NCBI GenBank assembly: GCA_041395745.1
Contig: JAWKZV010000004.1
Coordinates: forward strand, 1-64,000
Direction: 5' to 3'
Source: Porticoccus sp041395745
GTDB taxonomy: Bacteria > Pseudomonadota > Gammaproteobacteria > Pseudomonadales > Porticoccaceae
Length of the DNA: 64,000 nucleotides
How positions within the stretch are numbered: position 1 is the stretch's first letter; each line of letters begins with the position of its first letter. Below the pieces are notes generated by a model. That model worked only from the letters and a program-made list of their open reading frames with translations, had not been told where the DNA came from and made no database searches. A program made the translations under genes and the position numbers. Below are positions 1-6,858 of this stretch, piece by piece.

Positions 1-914
1 TTGTGGGTGTCCAATGCCACAACATCCCCTTTTAGGGTATTACCCTGTACATCTTTTTCGGAAACTTCCCAGAGCGCCGACCAAGAGCCCACATCGCTCC
101 ATCCACAGTCCATTGGAACAACTACAGCTGAATGCGTTTTTTCCATCACGGCATAATCTATAGACTCTTCCGGGCAATTCAGAAAAGCCTCCCGATCAGG
201 ACGGACAAAGTCCACATCCGAACTCGCATCCGCCATGGCCCGACTGCATGCAGACAAAATATCTGGACGATGGTTTCCCAACTCTTCAAGAAATTGACCA
301 GCCCGGAACATGAACATGCCACTGTTCCAGAAATACCCCCCCTCAGCCAAATAGGCTTCGGCAGTCTCTCTGGAAGGCTTTTCTACAAAAGAATCAACGA
401 CTCGAGCAGGCCCGTCTTCAAGCACGGCACCACTTCTGATATAGCCATAGCCAGTTTCTGGTGCTGAGGGAACAATCCCAAATGTCACCAATTTGTCCTG
501 AATTGCATAATGCATAGCCTGAGTTACGGCAGATTGGAATGACTGAGGATCTTTAATGGCATGATCCGCTGCCAATACCAACAAGACTGGATCACTGCCC
601 TCCTCCGCATTTTCCAGAGCATAACAAGCAGCCAGAGCTAGTGCCGGGGCAGTATTCCGTCCTTCAGGTTCCAGGAGGATTTTTCCCTGAGCATTCCCCC
701 CTGACCTCAGTTGTTCAGCAACGATAAAGCGATGGTCCTCTCCACATATAAATAGCGGAGGCTGGCATTCCATACCATTTAGGCGGTCACAGGTTTCCTG
801 CAGCATCGTACGCCCTCCCATCAGTGGGAGAAATTGCTTGGGATACAGCTGACGTGACAATGGCCACAAACGGGTTCCAGAACCACCAGCCATAACAACG
901 GGAATTAATGACAT
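1..914 (-). CDS. manC: Mannose-1-phosphate guanylyltransferase / mannose-6-phosphate isomerase, partial (3' end outside window)
   Basis: This enzyme makes GDP-mannose from mannose-1-phosphate and GTP for exopolysaccharide or O-antigen synthesis in the cytoplasm. About 304 N-terminal residues are visible and the frame is open to the left edge. The pyrophosphorylase signature GGSGTRLWPLSR follows the start, and FVEKPS and WNSGMF motifs lie further in. Two in-frame ATGs exist, at 920 and 914. An AGGAG sits only 2 nt before the first but 8 nt before the second, so 914 is preferred. The isomerase half typical of type II enzymes would lie outside the window, so bifunctionality is inferred. It probably belongs to a polysaccharide locus to the left, with the IS element and cassette-like genes upstream of it. 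Confidence 0.9.
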   Translation of the reverse strand, partial: MSLIPVVMAGGSGTRLWPLSRQLYPKQFLPLMGGRTMLQETCDRLNGMECQPPLFICGEDHRFIVAEQLRSGGNAQGKILLEPEGRNTAPALALAACYALENAEEGSDPVLLVLAADHAIKDPQSFQSAVTQAMHYAIQDKLVTFGIVPSAPETGYGYIRSGAVLEDGPARVVDSFVEKPSRETAEAYLAEGGYFWNSGMFMFRAGQFLEELGNHRPDILSACSRAMADASSDVDFVRPDREAFLNCPEESIDYAVMEKTHSAVVVPMDCGWSDVGSWSALWEVSEKDVQGNTLKGDVVALDTH

Positions 915-1089
915 AAGCATCTCTCCTACCAGCTTCTGACATGCTGCAAAGTTGCATCCAAGTGAACACACTTTAATGACAGACTCCCATATAGAAGGGA
1001 ATCACTGCATTATTATTACCAGAGCACGATCACAAGCCAGGCAAACTTAAGTATCACGGCTTAGTGATGACATGCGAAAAATCTTCGAC

Positions 1090-1115
1090 TGAATCGCCAC
1101 TAGTTAGCTAGACAC
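1090..1115. repeat. IS3 terminal inverted repeat, left copy
   Basis: This 26-nt end matches the reverse complement of 2294–2319 at 23 of 26 positions. Mismatches are at repeat positions 14, 17 and 18. Confidence 0.88.
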
Positions 1116-2011
1116 TTACCAGCCTCATTAAAATACTGACGTTCGTACTCTACAGGTGGCAAGCCATCATTGGAACCATGCTGCCTTCTGGAGTTGTAGA
1201 ACATCTCGATGTAATTAAATATATCCAGCTTGGCGGATTCGCGTGTTGGATAGATTCTCCGCTTTACCCGCTCTCGCTTTAGCAGCTGAAAGAAGCTTTC
1301 AGCAACAGCATTGTCATGACAGTTGCCCCGTCGGCTCATGCTGCCCATCAGTCCATGCGTCTTGAGAAAGTCACTCCAATCATGGCTCGTGTATTGGCTA
1401 CCCTGATCGGAATGCACCAGCACTGGCTGTTTCGGCTTACGGCGCCAGACGGCCATCAACAGCGCATCGAGAACTAGCTCTTTGGTCATTCTGCTACTCA
1501 TCGACCAGCCAATGATGCGGCGCGAGAACAGATCCATTACTGCCCCAAGGTAAAGCCAGCCCTCATGGGTTTTGATATAAGTAATATCCGTCACCCATGA
1601 CTGATCGGGGCGGGCCGGATCAAACTGCCTATCCAGAATATTTGGAGTGACAACATGCTGTTCTCCGCCCCTGGATCTGGGTTTACGATAACCCACTTGA
1701 GCCCCAAGTCCTGCCAACTTCATCAACCGGTGTACCCGATTGATACCACAGCGTTCCCCTGTGTCACGGAGGTCCCGGTGAATCTTGCGATAGCCATAGA
1801 CGCAACCAGACTCCAGCCAAAACTGCTTGATCAGCCCTGTTAGGCGCTCATCTTCCCGCTGACGATTGGATTTTGCTCGCTGCTTCCAGACGTAGTACCC
1901 ACTGGGATGAACATCGAGCAACTGACACAGCTGGCGGAGTGACTGATGGCCGTGATGCTCTCGGATAAAGGCGTACCTTACTCGGGGTGGCTTGCGAAGT
2001 ACGCCGCGGCT
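1100..2011 (-). CDS. IS3 transposase OrfB (DDE integrase domain), made by −1 frameshift from OrfA
   Basis: This is the catalytic part of the transposase. It has an HTH_21-like region followed by an rve integrase core. The DDE triad is visible as D in VTDITY, D in HSDQGSQYT and E in AVAESFF. The frame opens into orfA at a run of seven A residues (minus strand, 2017–2011) reading CTA AAA AAA G. This is a classic A-AAA-AAA slippery site that would fuse OrfA and OrfB into a protein of about 385 aa. An internal TTG at 1921 is the nearest start-like codon if it were translated alone. The stop lies inside the terminal repeat, which is common in this family. Confidence 0.88.
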   Translation of the reverse strand, partial: SRGVLRKPPRVRYAFIREHHGHQSLRQLCQLLDVHPSGYYVWKQRAKSNRQREDERLTGLIKQFWLESGCVYGYRKIHRDLRDTGERCGINRVHRLMKLAGLGAQVGYRKPRSRGGEQHVVTPNILDRQFDPARPDQSWVTDITYIKTHEGWLYLGAVMDLFSRRIIGWSMSSRMTKELVLDALLMAVWRRKPKQPVLVHSDQGSQYTSHDWSDFLKTHGLMGSMSRRGNCHDNAVAESFFQLLKRERVKRRIYPTRESAKLDIFNYIEMFYNSRRQHGSNDGLPPVEYERQYFNEAGKCLAN

Positions 2012-2256
2012 TTTTTTAGCAAGTCTCGCTCTTCAGTGACCCGTTTCAGCTCTTTCTGTAAACGCCTGATCTCGGCTGCATCATCGGACTTCTGTCGATG
2101 CTCTTCAGAATCGGGACCATACTGTTTAATCCAGGCATAAAGGCTGTGGGTGGTTGTGCCCAGCCGAGCTGCCACATCAGCGACACTGTGGCCAGCAAGG
2201 GTGACCTGTTTAACGGCTTCGATCTTGAATTCTTCGGGGTAGCGTTTACTGCTCAT
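1978..2256 (-). CDS. IS3 transposase OrfA (helix-turn-helix)
   Basis: This 92-aa protein binds the IS ends. It starts MSSKRYPEEFKIEAVKQV, typical of the HTH_Tnp_1 (IS3/IS911) family, and ends in a leucine-rich coiled coil used for multimerisation. ATG 2256 is preceded by GAGAGG at 6 nt and is preferred over the upstream GTG at 2262. The 3' end overlaps the OrfB frame at the A7 slippery run. Confidence 0.88.
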   Translation of the reverse strand: MSSKRYPEEFKIEAVKQVTLAGHSVADVAARLGTTTHSLYAWIKQYGPDSEEHRQKSDDAAEIRRLQKELKRVTEERDLLKKAAAYFASHPE

Positions 2257-2293
2257 GTACACCTCTCTTTTTGCTAGTTTATCTAGCTGAAAG

Positions 2294-2319
2294 GTGTCTA
2301 GGAAATTAGTGGCGATTCA
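2294..2319. repeat. IS3 terminal inverted repeat, right copy
   Basis: This is the partner of 1090–1115, with 23 of 26 matches. It lies 37 bp upstream of the OrfA start, where the transposase promoter would be expected. Confidence 0.88.
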
Positions 2320-2363
2320 TTGGCTTGTTATGACCCGCACTTGATTTAAGCTATTCCGTTAAT

Positions 2364-3086
2364 TTAGCAAGCGTAATTTGGTTCTGATTGAATAAATTCT
2401 TCAGGAGTCCTGCCATGGCTTTTTACATATTTTATGTATGCAATTTCTCTATATTTTGGCTCTAACTCTTTTAACCAATCTTTATAAAATTTATTTCCTT
2501 TTCGAAGATTGCAAGTCACACAACAGTAAACTGTATTTCTTTCAATATCTTCACCACCAAGAGAAAGAGGGTCCATATGATCTCGGTGTAAATATGTTTT
2601 ATGAGACCTATCCTCAGGGGTCCAATCATAGACCTTAGATATTTTTAGTCCACAATATAGGCAATAATCTCGTCCATCCATTAACGACATAGCATGTTGT
2701 TGCTGATGCAACAAAAAGCATGTCTTACAATATTTTCCTCTTGAATTTGGAAATTCATAAATTGTTACAAATTCTTCTATCCCTTTTATATTTTTACATT
2801 CTTGGCATCTTTTTTCTTTAATATGGATTTTCTGGACTTTTTTCTTTTTAAAGCTCTTCGATAATATTTCCAACCCTTTCTCAGTTATTACAAATCCATT
2901 TCCCTTTGCCCTTACACGCTTATTTTTATCCTTCTTACATATTAAGCAGTTATCAGTAAGTGAATCTCTAGTTTGAGGTGATATAAACTTCCCATTTATA
3001 AACGGAAGGTTGCGCTCATCGACAACCATTATCTTTCCATTTTTAAGCAGCTCCAACACCTCCCTTTGAACTTTAGTTATGTTCAT
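2364..3086 (-). CDS. HNH endonuclease domain protein, cassette-like
   Basis: A 240-aa protein with a C-terminal HNH nuclease domain. It has paired cysteines at C142/C145 and C188/C192, the catalytic HRDH at 167–170, and the ERNTVYCCVTCNLRKGN block at about 182–198. Three more Cys pairs (47/50, 94/97, 120/123) suggest N-terminal zinc ribbons, and residues 1–20 and 65–80 look like a small winged-helix region. The gene is markedly AT-rich compared with its GC-rich neighbours, which indicates recent acquisition. It lies on the same strand as the Imm63-like gene, with an attC-like site between them. Role unknown: a defence nuclease or a homing-type nuclease are both possible. It does not look like a restriction enzyme with an adjacent methylase, as none is present. 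Confidence 0.75.
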   Translation of the reverse strand: MNITKVQREVLELLKNGKIMVVDERNLPFINGKFISPQTRDSLTDNCLICKKDKNKRVRAKGNGFVITEKGLEILSKSFKKKKVQKIHIKEKRCQECKNIKGIEEFVTIYEFPNSRGKYCKTCFLLHQQQHAMSLMDGRDYCLYCGLKISKVYDWTPEDRSHKTYLHRDHMDPLSLGGEDIERNTVYCCVTCNLRKGNKFYKDWLKELEPKYREIAYIKYVKSHGRTPEEFIQSEPNYAC

Positions 3087-3118
3087 AACTTATTTAACCT
3101 TACTCTGGAAGAGAGGTT

Positions 3119-3217
3119 ACATAGCGCCGTGGTAAGGGGCAGCCGAAGCAACGCGTAGGCTGTCCCGCGCAGGCCGCGCTTTTTGCGGCCGGAGTGAACT
3201 TGACCACCTTGTTAAAT
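3119..3217 (-). other. Putative attC integron recombination site
   Basis: On the minus strand this 99-bp stretch begins with ATTTAAC (R''-like, fits RYYYAAC) and ends with GCTATGT (a degenerate GTTRRRY). Just inside these, GTGGTCAAG pairs with CTTACCAC leaving a single unpaired C, which is the extrahelical base pattern of attC L boxes. Two inner hairpins follow (GGCCGC/GCGGCC and a GGGGCAGCC-type stem). The Imm63 gene's 5' boundary carries GTTAAAT, the exact complement of ATTTAAC, as expected for one cassette. No integrase gene is in the window. Confidence 0.5.
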
Positions 3218-3634
3218 TCTGTCATTAAACGGATGCTCAGTTAATACCTGCTTTTGCTCCTCTTCTTTACGAAATGCCCACTCAGAGTTGACGGATTTCA
3301 AAAGCTCAATTTCTTTTTTGAACCATAGACGTCTAGAATCTTGACCCTCGACTCTGTTTTTAAGCTCCCATGTTCTCGCAAGATCGCCTACGTCACCTTC
3401 TACGAACCAATAAAGAACGTCATCTACATTCTTGGTTTTCTGGCGCTCGAATTCTGAGCCTCTTTCGGTAACTACGAAGTGGTATTCGTCGCCAACTATT
3501 TCAACATGCGGAGCACCGGAATGTGTAGGTGAACTAGCGACAGCAAATAAGTAAGCGGGCTTGCTTTCACCACAGAGTTGCTTGCCGATCCGTGCTACTT
3601 CTTTTTGAATGTACTCGATACTCTTCATAGGCAT
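3212..3634 (-). CDS. Imm63-like immunity protein (orphan)
   Basis: A 140-aa soluble protein resembling Imm63 immunity proteins of polymorphic toxin systems. The match is to the core pattern YHFVVTERG…DDVLYWFVEGD…ELKNRVEGQDSRR and a C-terminal HPFNDR. I recognised this by eye, so a profile search is needed. No cognate toxin gene is next to it, so it is an orphan. ATG 3634 overlaps the core-site sequence GTTAAAT; ATG 3628 (MKSIEY) is an equally possible start, and neither has a clear ribosome-binding site. The stop codon region overlaps the start of the attC-like site, as in integron cassettes. The predicted cassette would be 3125–3638. Confidence 0.65.
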   Translation of the reverse strand: MPMKSIEYIQKEVARIGKQLCGESKPAYLFAVASSPTHSGAPHVEIVGDEYHFVVTERGSEFERQKTKNVDDVLYWFVEGDVGDLARTWELKNRVEGQDSRRLWFKKEIELLKSVNSEWAFRKEEEQKQVLTEHPFNDRI

Positions 3635-3651
3635 TTAACAGTCTGTTAATG
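3633..3651 (-). other. Cassette boundary: inverted core-site pair
   Basis: The minus strand reads CATTAAC-AGACT-GTTAAAT, two oppositely oriented core-like boxes 5 nt apart. The right box fits GTTRRRY exactly and abuts the Imm63 start. The arrangement resembles an attI simple site or the L'/R' end of a preceding attC. Confidence 0.35.
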
Positions 3652-3667
3652 AGGCCTTCGGCCTCAT
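3649..3667. terminator. Perfect hairpin, possible terminator
   Basis: ATGAGGCC-TTC-GGCCTCAT forms a perfect 8-bp stem with a 3-nt loop. The flanks are AT-rich but have no clean T-run on either strand, so terminator function is uncertain. It could instead be a stem of a recombination site. Confidence 0.35.
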
Positions 3668-4053
3668 AATAATTATTAAAATGCGGCTACTGTAATATAT
3701 TATTCTGGCAACCATAATCTTCTGTAATACATCGAATTTAATACTAATCCAGACATTTCCAGGTTTCCCAAACCTGTTATCAGGGTCGTATTTTGTTTGG
3801 TGGAAAAAAAAGCTGGCAAGCTGCGTGCTTTGCTAATGTGAAATGATGGTTTTGCAGAGTTTTCATAACCACTCCCTGGTTTGAGGTGCGCTTCCAGCAG
3901 CAGGCCGCTAGAGCGGCCTTTCCTGACAATTAGCACCAGTATTCCACTCCCACCACTGACTGGCAACTTATCCCAAGGAGCTTACGCTGCAACAAATTGA
4001 TTAACCGCCCTATCCCACCTATTATCCTCAGGCTTAGCCAACCCGGAGCAGCC
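3668..4053. other. Gene-poor stretch between the cassette region and hemB
   Basis: I see no supportable gene here. The left part is AT-rich. A hairpin AGGCCGC-TAGA-GCGGCCT lies at 3902–3919. The right part should hold the hemB promoter, but I could not define −35/−10 boxes. An open frame of 88 codons on the minus strand (3700–3966) has no recognisable family or ribosome-binding site. Confidence 0.5.
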
Positions 4054-5067
4054 ATGAGTTTCAGCCACAATCGCGGCCCTTTTCCCGCCACCCGCCTGCG
4101 TCGCAACCGCGCCGACGATTTCTCCCGCCGCCTGGTGCGCGAATCGGTGCTGACACCCGACGACCTGATTTACCCGGTGTTTGTGCTGGAGGGTTCCGGC
4201 CAGCGCGAGGCGGTTTCCTCCATGCCCGGCATCGAGCGGCTGTCCATCGATCTGCTGGTGCAGCAGGCCCGGGAGATCGCCGATCTCGGCATTCCCATGG
4301 TGGCGCTGTTCCCGGTGACGCCGCAGTCTGCCAAGACCCTGTTGGCCGAAGAATCCTACAACCCGGATGGCTTGGCCCAGCGGGCGGTGAAAGCCATCAA
4401 GGACGCGGTGCCGGAACTGGGGGTGATGACCGATGTGGCACTGGACCCGTTCACCGTGCACGGCCAGGACGGCATTATCGACAACGATAGCGGCTATGTG
4501 CTGAACGACATCACCGTGGAAACCCTGGTGAAACAGGCGCTGTCCCACGCCGAGGCCGGTGCCGATGTGGTGGCACCCTCGGACATGATGGACGGCCGCA
4601 TCGGTGCGGTGCGCAATATCCTGGAACAGCAAGGCCACGTGAATACCCGCATCATGGCCTATTCCGCCAAGTACGCCTCCAGCTATTACGGCCCATTCCG
4701 GGATGCAGTGGGCTCCGCCGCCAATATCAAGGGCGGCGACAAGAAGACCTACCAGATGGACCCGGCCAATAGCGACGAAGCTCTGCAGGAGTGCGCCCTG
4801 GATTTGCAGGAAGGGGCGGACATGATCATGGTGAAACCGGGCATGCCCTACCTGGACGTGGTGCGCCGGGTGAAAGACGAATTGAAAGCCCCCACTTTTG
4901 TGTACCAGGTGAGCGGCGAGTACGCCATGCACTGCGCGGCGTTTGAGAACGGCTGGCTGAACCGGGAGCAGATCATTCTGGAATCGCTGCTGTGCTTCAA
5001 ACGCGCCGGCGCCGACGGGGTGCTGACCTATTTCGCGATGGAAGCGGCAAGACTGTTAAACAAATAA
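4054..5067 (+). CDS. hemB: Delta-aminolevulinic acid dehydratase (porphobilinogen synthase)
   Basis: Condenses two 5-aminolevulinate molecules to porphobilinogen in haem synthesis, in the cytoplasm. The 337-aa length is normal. The two active-site lysines are visible: K206 in AYSAKYASSYYGPF and Schiff-base K261 in MVKPGMPY. The start MSFSHNRGPFPATRLRRNR is chosen because GGAG lies 6 nt upstream; an upstream in-frame codon at 3997 would add an unlikely leader. It is monocistronic and faces gcvH across a shared bidirectional terminator. Confidence 0.97.
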   Translation: MSFSHNRGPFPATRLRRNRADDFSRRLVRESVLTPDDLIYPVFVLEGSGQREAVSSMPGIERLSIDLLVQQAREIADLGIPMVALFPVTPQSAKTLLAEESYNPDGLAQRAVKAIKDAVPELGVMTDVALDPFTVHGQDGIIDNDSGYVLNDITVETLVKQALSHAEAGADVVAPSDMMDGRIGAVRNILEQQGHVNTRIMAYSAKYASSYYGPFRDAVGSAANIKGGDKKTYQMDPANSDEALQECALDLQEGADMIMVKPGMPYLDVVRRVKDELKAPTFVYQVSGEYAMHCAAFENGWLNREQIILESLLCFKRAGADGVLTYFAMEAARLLNK

Positions 5068-5110
5068 GGGATTTTTTCCCAGCTGCTATCCCACAAATTA
5101 CCGACAAATG

Positions 5111-5138
5111 AAAAGGGCTGCCAATGGCAGCCCTTTTT
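5111..5138. terminator. Bidirectional rho-independent terminator of hemB and gcvH
   Basis: AAAAGGGCTGCC-AAT-GGCAGCCCTTTTT forms a 12-bp stem with an A-run before it and a T-run after it. It can therefore stop transcription from both converging genes. Confidence 0.9.
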
Positions 5139-5155
5139 CGTGGATTCCTGCGAAA

Positions 5156-5542
5156 TTATACGCCGGAGGCGTCGGCATAGCCGTCGGCATTCAGCAGGTC
5201 TTCCAGTTCTTCCGGATCAGACATTTTGATCTTGTAGAACCAGCCGTCGTCGTAGGGGGAATCGTTGATGGTTTCCGGCTTGTTTTCCAGCACGTCGTTT
5301 ACGGCGACAACTTCACCGGATACCGGCGCATAGATGTCGGAAGCCGCTTTCACGGATTCCACCACACCCGCTTCGTCTCCGGCGGTAACGGTGGAGCCCA
5401 CCTCGGGCAGTTCCACGTACACCACGTCGCCGAGGGCGTCCTGGGCGTGGTCAGTGATACCCACTGTGACGGTGCCGTCCCCTTCATCGCGAGCCCATTC
5501 GTGGGTGCTGGCGTATTTCAGGTCGGATGGGATCTCGCTCAT
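5156..5542 (-). CDS. gcvH: Glycine cleavage system H protein
   Basis: A 128-aa lipoyl carrier that shuttles the aminomethyl group between the P, T and L proteins of glycine cleavage. The lipoylated lysine is K65 in VVESVKAASDIY. ATG 5542 has GAGGAAG upstream. The gene lies directly downstream of ubiI, the position of gcvTHP in Escherichia coli, but neither gcvT nor gcvP is present here. The 98-bp gap to ubiI suggests it may be transcribed separately. Confidence 0.96.
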   Translation of the reverse strand: MSEIPSDLKYASTHEWARDEGDGTVTVGITDHAQDALGDVVYVELPEVGSTVTAGDEAGVVESVKAASDIYAPVSGEVVAVNDVLENKPETINDSPYDDGWFYKIKMSDPEELEDLLNADGYADASGV

Positions 5543-5640
5543 GGTGACTTCCTCAAAAAATAGGATCAAAAACTGCGGGGGATTTTAAACCCGAACGCGC
5601 ACAAACTGAAGGGTTGGAAAAAGTGTTGTCTGCGGCCTTG

Positions 5641-6858
5641 TCAGCCCAGCCCCATGGCCTGGCGCACCAACTGGTTTTTCAGGGGGCCGAGGTTGTTGGC
5701 AAAGGTCAGGCCGTCATTGCGCAGCAGCCGCAATGGCAGGGCCTGGGATTCAAACAGCCGCTTGAAGCCCTCCATGGTGGCCATCATCCCCAGGTTGTGG
5801 GGTTTGCGGCGGCGCTGGTAGCGCTTCAGGCCGGTCAACTCGCCGGGGGACAGCCCCCGCGACAGGGAGCGCTGCACTTCTTCCGCCAACGCCAGCACAT
5901 CCTGAAAACCGAGGTTCACCCCCTGGCCCGCCAGCGGGTGGATGGTGTGGGCGGCATCGCCCATCAGCGCCACCCCGGGCAGCACGTAGTCCACCGCGTG
6001 GCGCTGCCACAGGGGGATGCAGTAGCGCTTGTCCACGGCGGTAACCTCGCCCAGGCAGTGATCGCTGGCCAGCGTCAGGGCGCGACAGAATTCAGCGTCG
6101 TCCAGCGCCACCAGCTCTGAGGCCTTCTCCGACTGCTGGGACCAGACAATGGAACAGCGGTGGCAGTCGCCCTGCTCATCTCGCAGCGGCAGGAACGCCA
6201 GCGGCCCCTCCGGCAGGAAGCGCTGGCGGGCACTGTAGCCGTGCTCGCGTTCGGTGGTAATGGTGGTGACGATAGCCTGATGGCCGTAGTCCCACTGACG
6301 GAGTTGCAGCCCGCACAATTCGCGCACCTTGGAGCGGGCGCCATCGGCGGCAGCGACCAGACGGGTGGCAACGGTTTCGCCGCCATCCAGCTCGATCAGC
6401 AATTCCTCGCCACGGGCCACTCGGGCAATGCCAGACACCCGCGCCGGGCAGAGCAGTTCCACGTTGGGCAAATCCTCAAGACGCTGCAACAGCGCCTCGA
6501 CGACCAGGGCATTTTCCACGATATGGCCGAGGCTGGGCTGGCGCACCTCGGCGCAGTCGAATTCGATATGGCCGGTGCCGTCCGCTTCCCAGACCTCCAT
6601 ATGGCGGTAAGGGCAGACGCGACGGGCGGCGATCTGCGGCCAGGCACCCACCTGCTCCAGCAGCCCGCGGGATGCTTCGGTGAGCGCCACCACCCGGGGA
6701 TCAAAGGTTTCGGAGAGGTCGGGCATTACAAAGGGGCTGGCTTCCAGCACGCCGATGCGCAGACCCGCACCCCAGGGAGAACCAGCCACCAGCGCGGCAA
6801 AGCTGGCGCCCACCATACCGGCGCCGACCACGACGATATCGAACTGCCGGTCAGCCAT
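5641..6858 (-). CDS. ubiI: Ubiquinone biosynthesis FAD-dependent hydroxylase, UbiI/VisC type
   Basis: A flavin monooxygenase of ubiquinone ring hydroxylation, 405 aa. It has the N-terminal FAD motif VVVGAGMVGAS and the C-terminal GDAAHTIHPLAGQGVNLGF that binds FAD ribityl. ATG 6858 overlaps the end of ubiH by 8 bp and has AAGG upstream, so translation is probably coupled; a TTG at 6864 is an alternative. Which ring position it hydroxylates (C5 or C6, UbiI versus UbiF) is inferred only from the order ubiH-ubiI. Confidence 0.88.
   Translation of the reverse strand: MADRQFDIVVVGAGMVGASFAALVAGSPWGAGLRIGVLEASPFVMPDLSETFDPRVVALTEASRGLLEQVGAWPQIAARRVCPYRHMEVWEADGTGHIEFDCAEVRQPSLGHIVENALVVEALLQRLEDLPNVELLCPARVSGIARVARGEELLIELDGGETVATRLVAAADGARSKVRELCGLQLRQWDYGHQAIVTTITTEREHGYSARQRFLPEGPLAFLPLRDEQGDCHRCSIVWSQQSEKASELVALDDAEFCRALTLASDHCLGEVTAVDKRYCIPLWQRHAVDYVLPGVALMGDAAHTIHPLAGQGVNLGFQDVLALAEEVQRSLSRGLSPGELTGLKRYQRRRKPHNLGMMATMEGFKRLFESQALPLRLLRNDGLTFANNLGPLKNQLVRQAMGLG

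Larger units (their letters stand above)
1090..2319 (-). mobile_element. IS3-family insertion sequence, complete, 1230 bp
   Basis: The element is bounded by 26-bp imperfect terminal inverted repeats that begin TGAATCGCCACTA. It carries overlapping orfA and orfB in the usual IS3 arrangement, so it looks intact and potentially active. The immediate flanks (GAC on the left, TTG on the right) do not match, so no 3–4 bp target duplication is seen. That suggests a later deletion or rearrangement at one end. It lies between manC and the HNH gene and seems to interrupt an attC-like sequence. Confidence 0.9.
1029..2337 (-). other. Putative attC-like site split by the IS3 element
   Basis: Leaving out the IS (1090–2319), the flanks join as about 79 bp. 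On the minus strand they begin with TCATAACAAGCCA (2325–2337) and end with TGGCTTGTGAT (1029–1039). ACAAGCCA and TGGCTTGT are perfect inverted repeats. TCATAAC resembles an R'' box and nearly complements a GTTATGT core. This would be the recombination site of the HNH gene's cassette. The 3' box is degenerate and I could not fold the joined site, so a simple hairpin is an alternative. Confidence 0.3.

Noticed and set aside
3700..3966. Minus-strand open frame of 88 codons
   Set aside because: No family, no ribosome-binding site, and it lies in a GC-poor gap with a hairpin. Coding is not supported.
3982..4932. Long minus-strand frame antisense to hemB (316 codons)
   Set aside because: It is the shadow of hemB in GC-rich codons and reads as a His/Gly-rich low-complexity protein.
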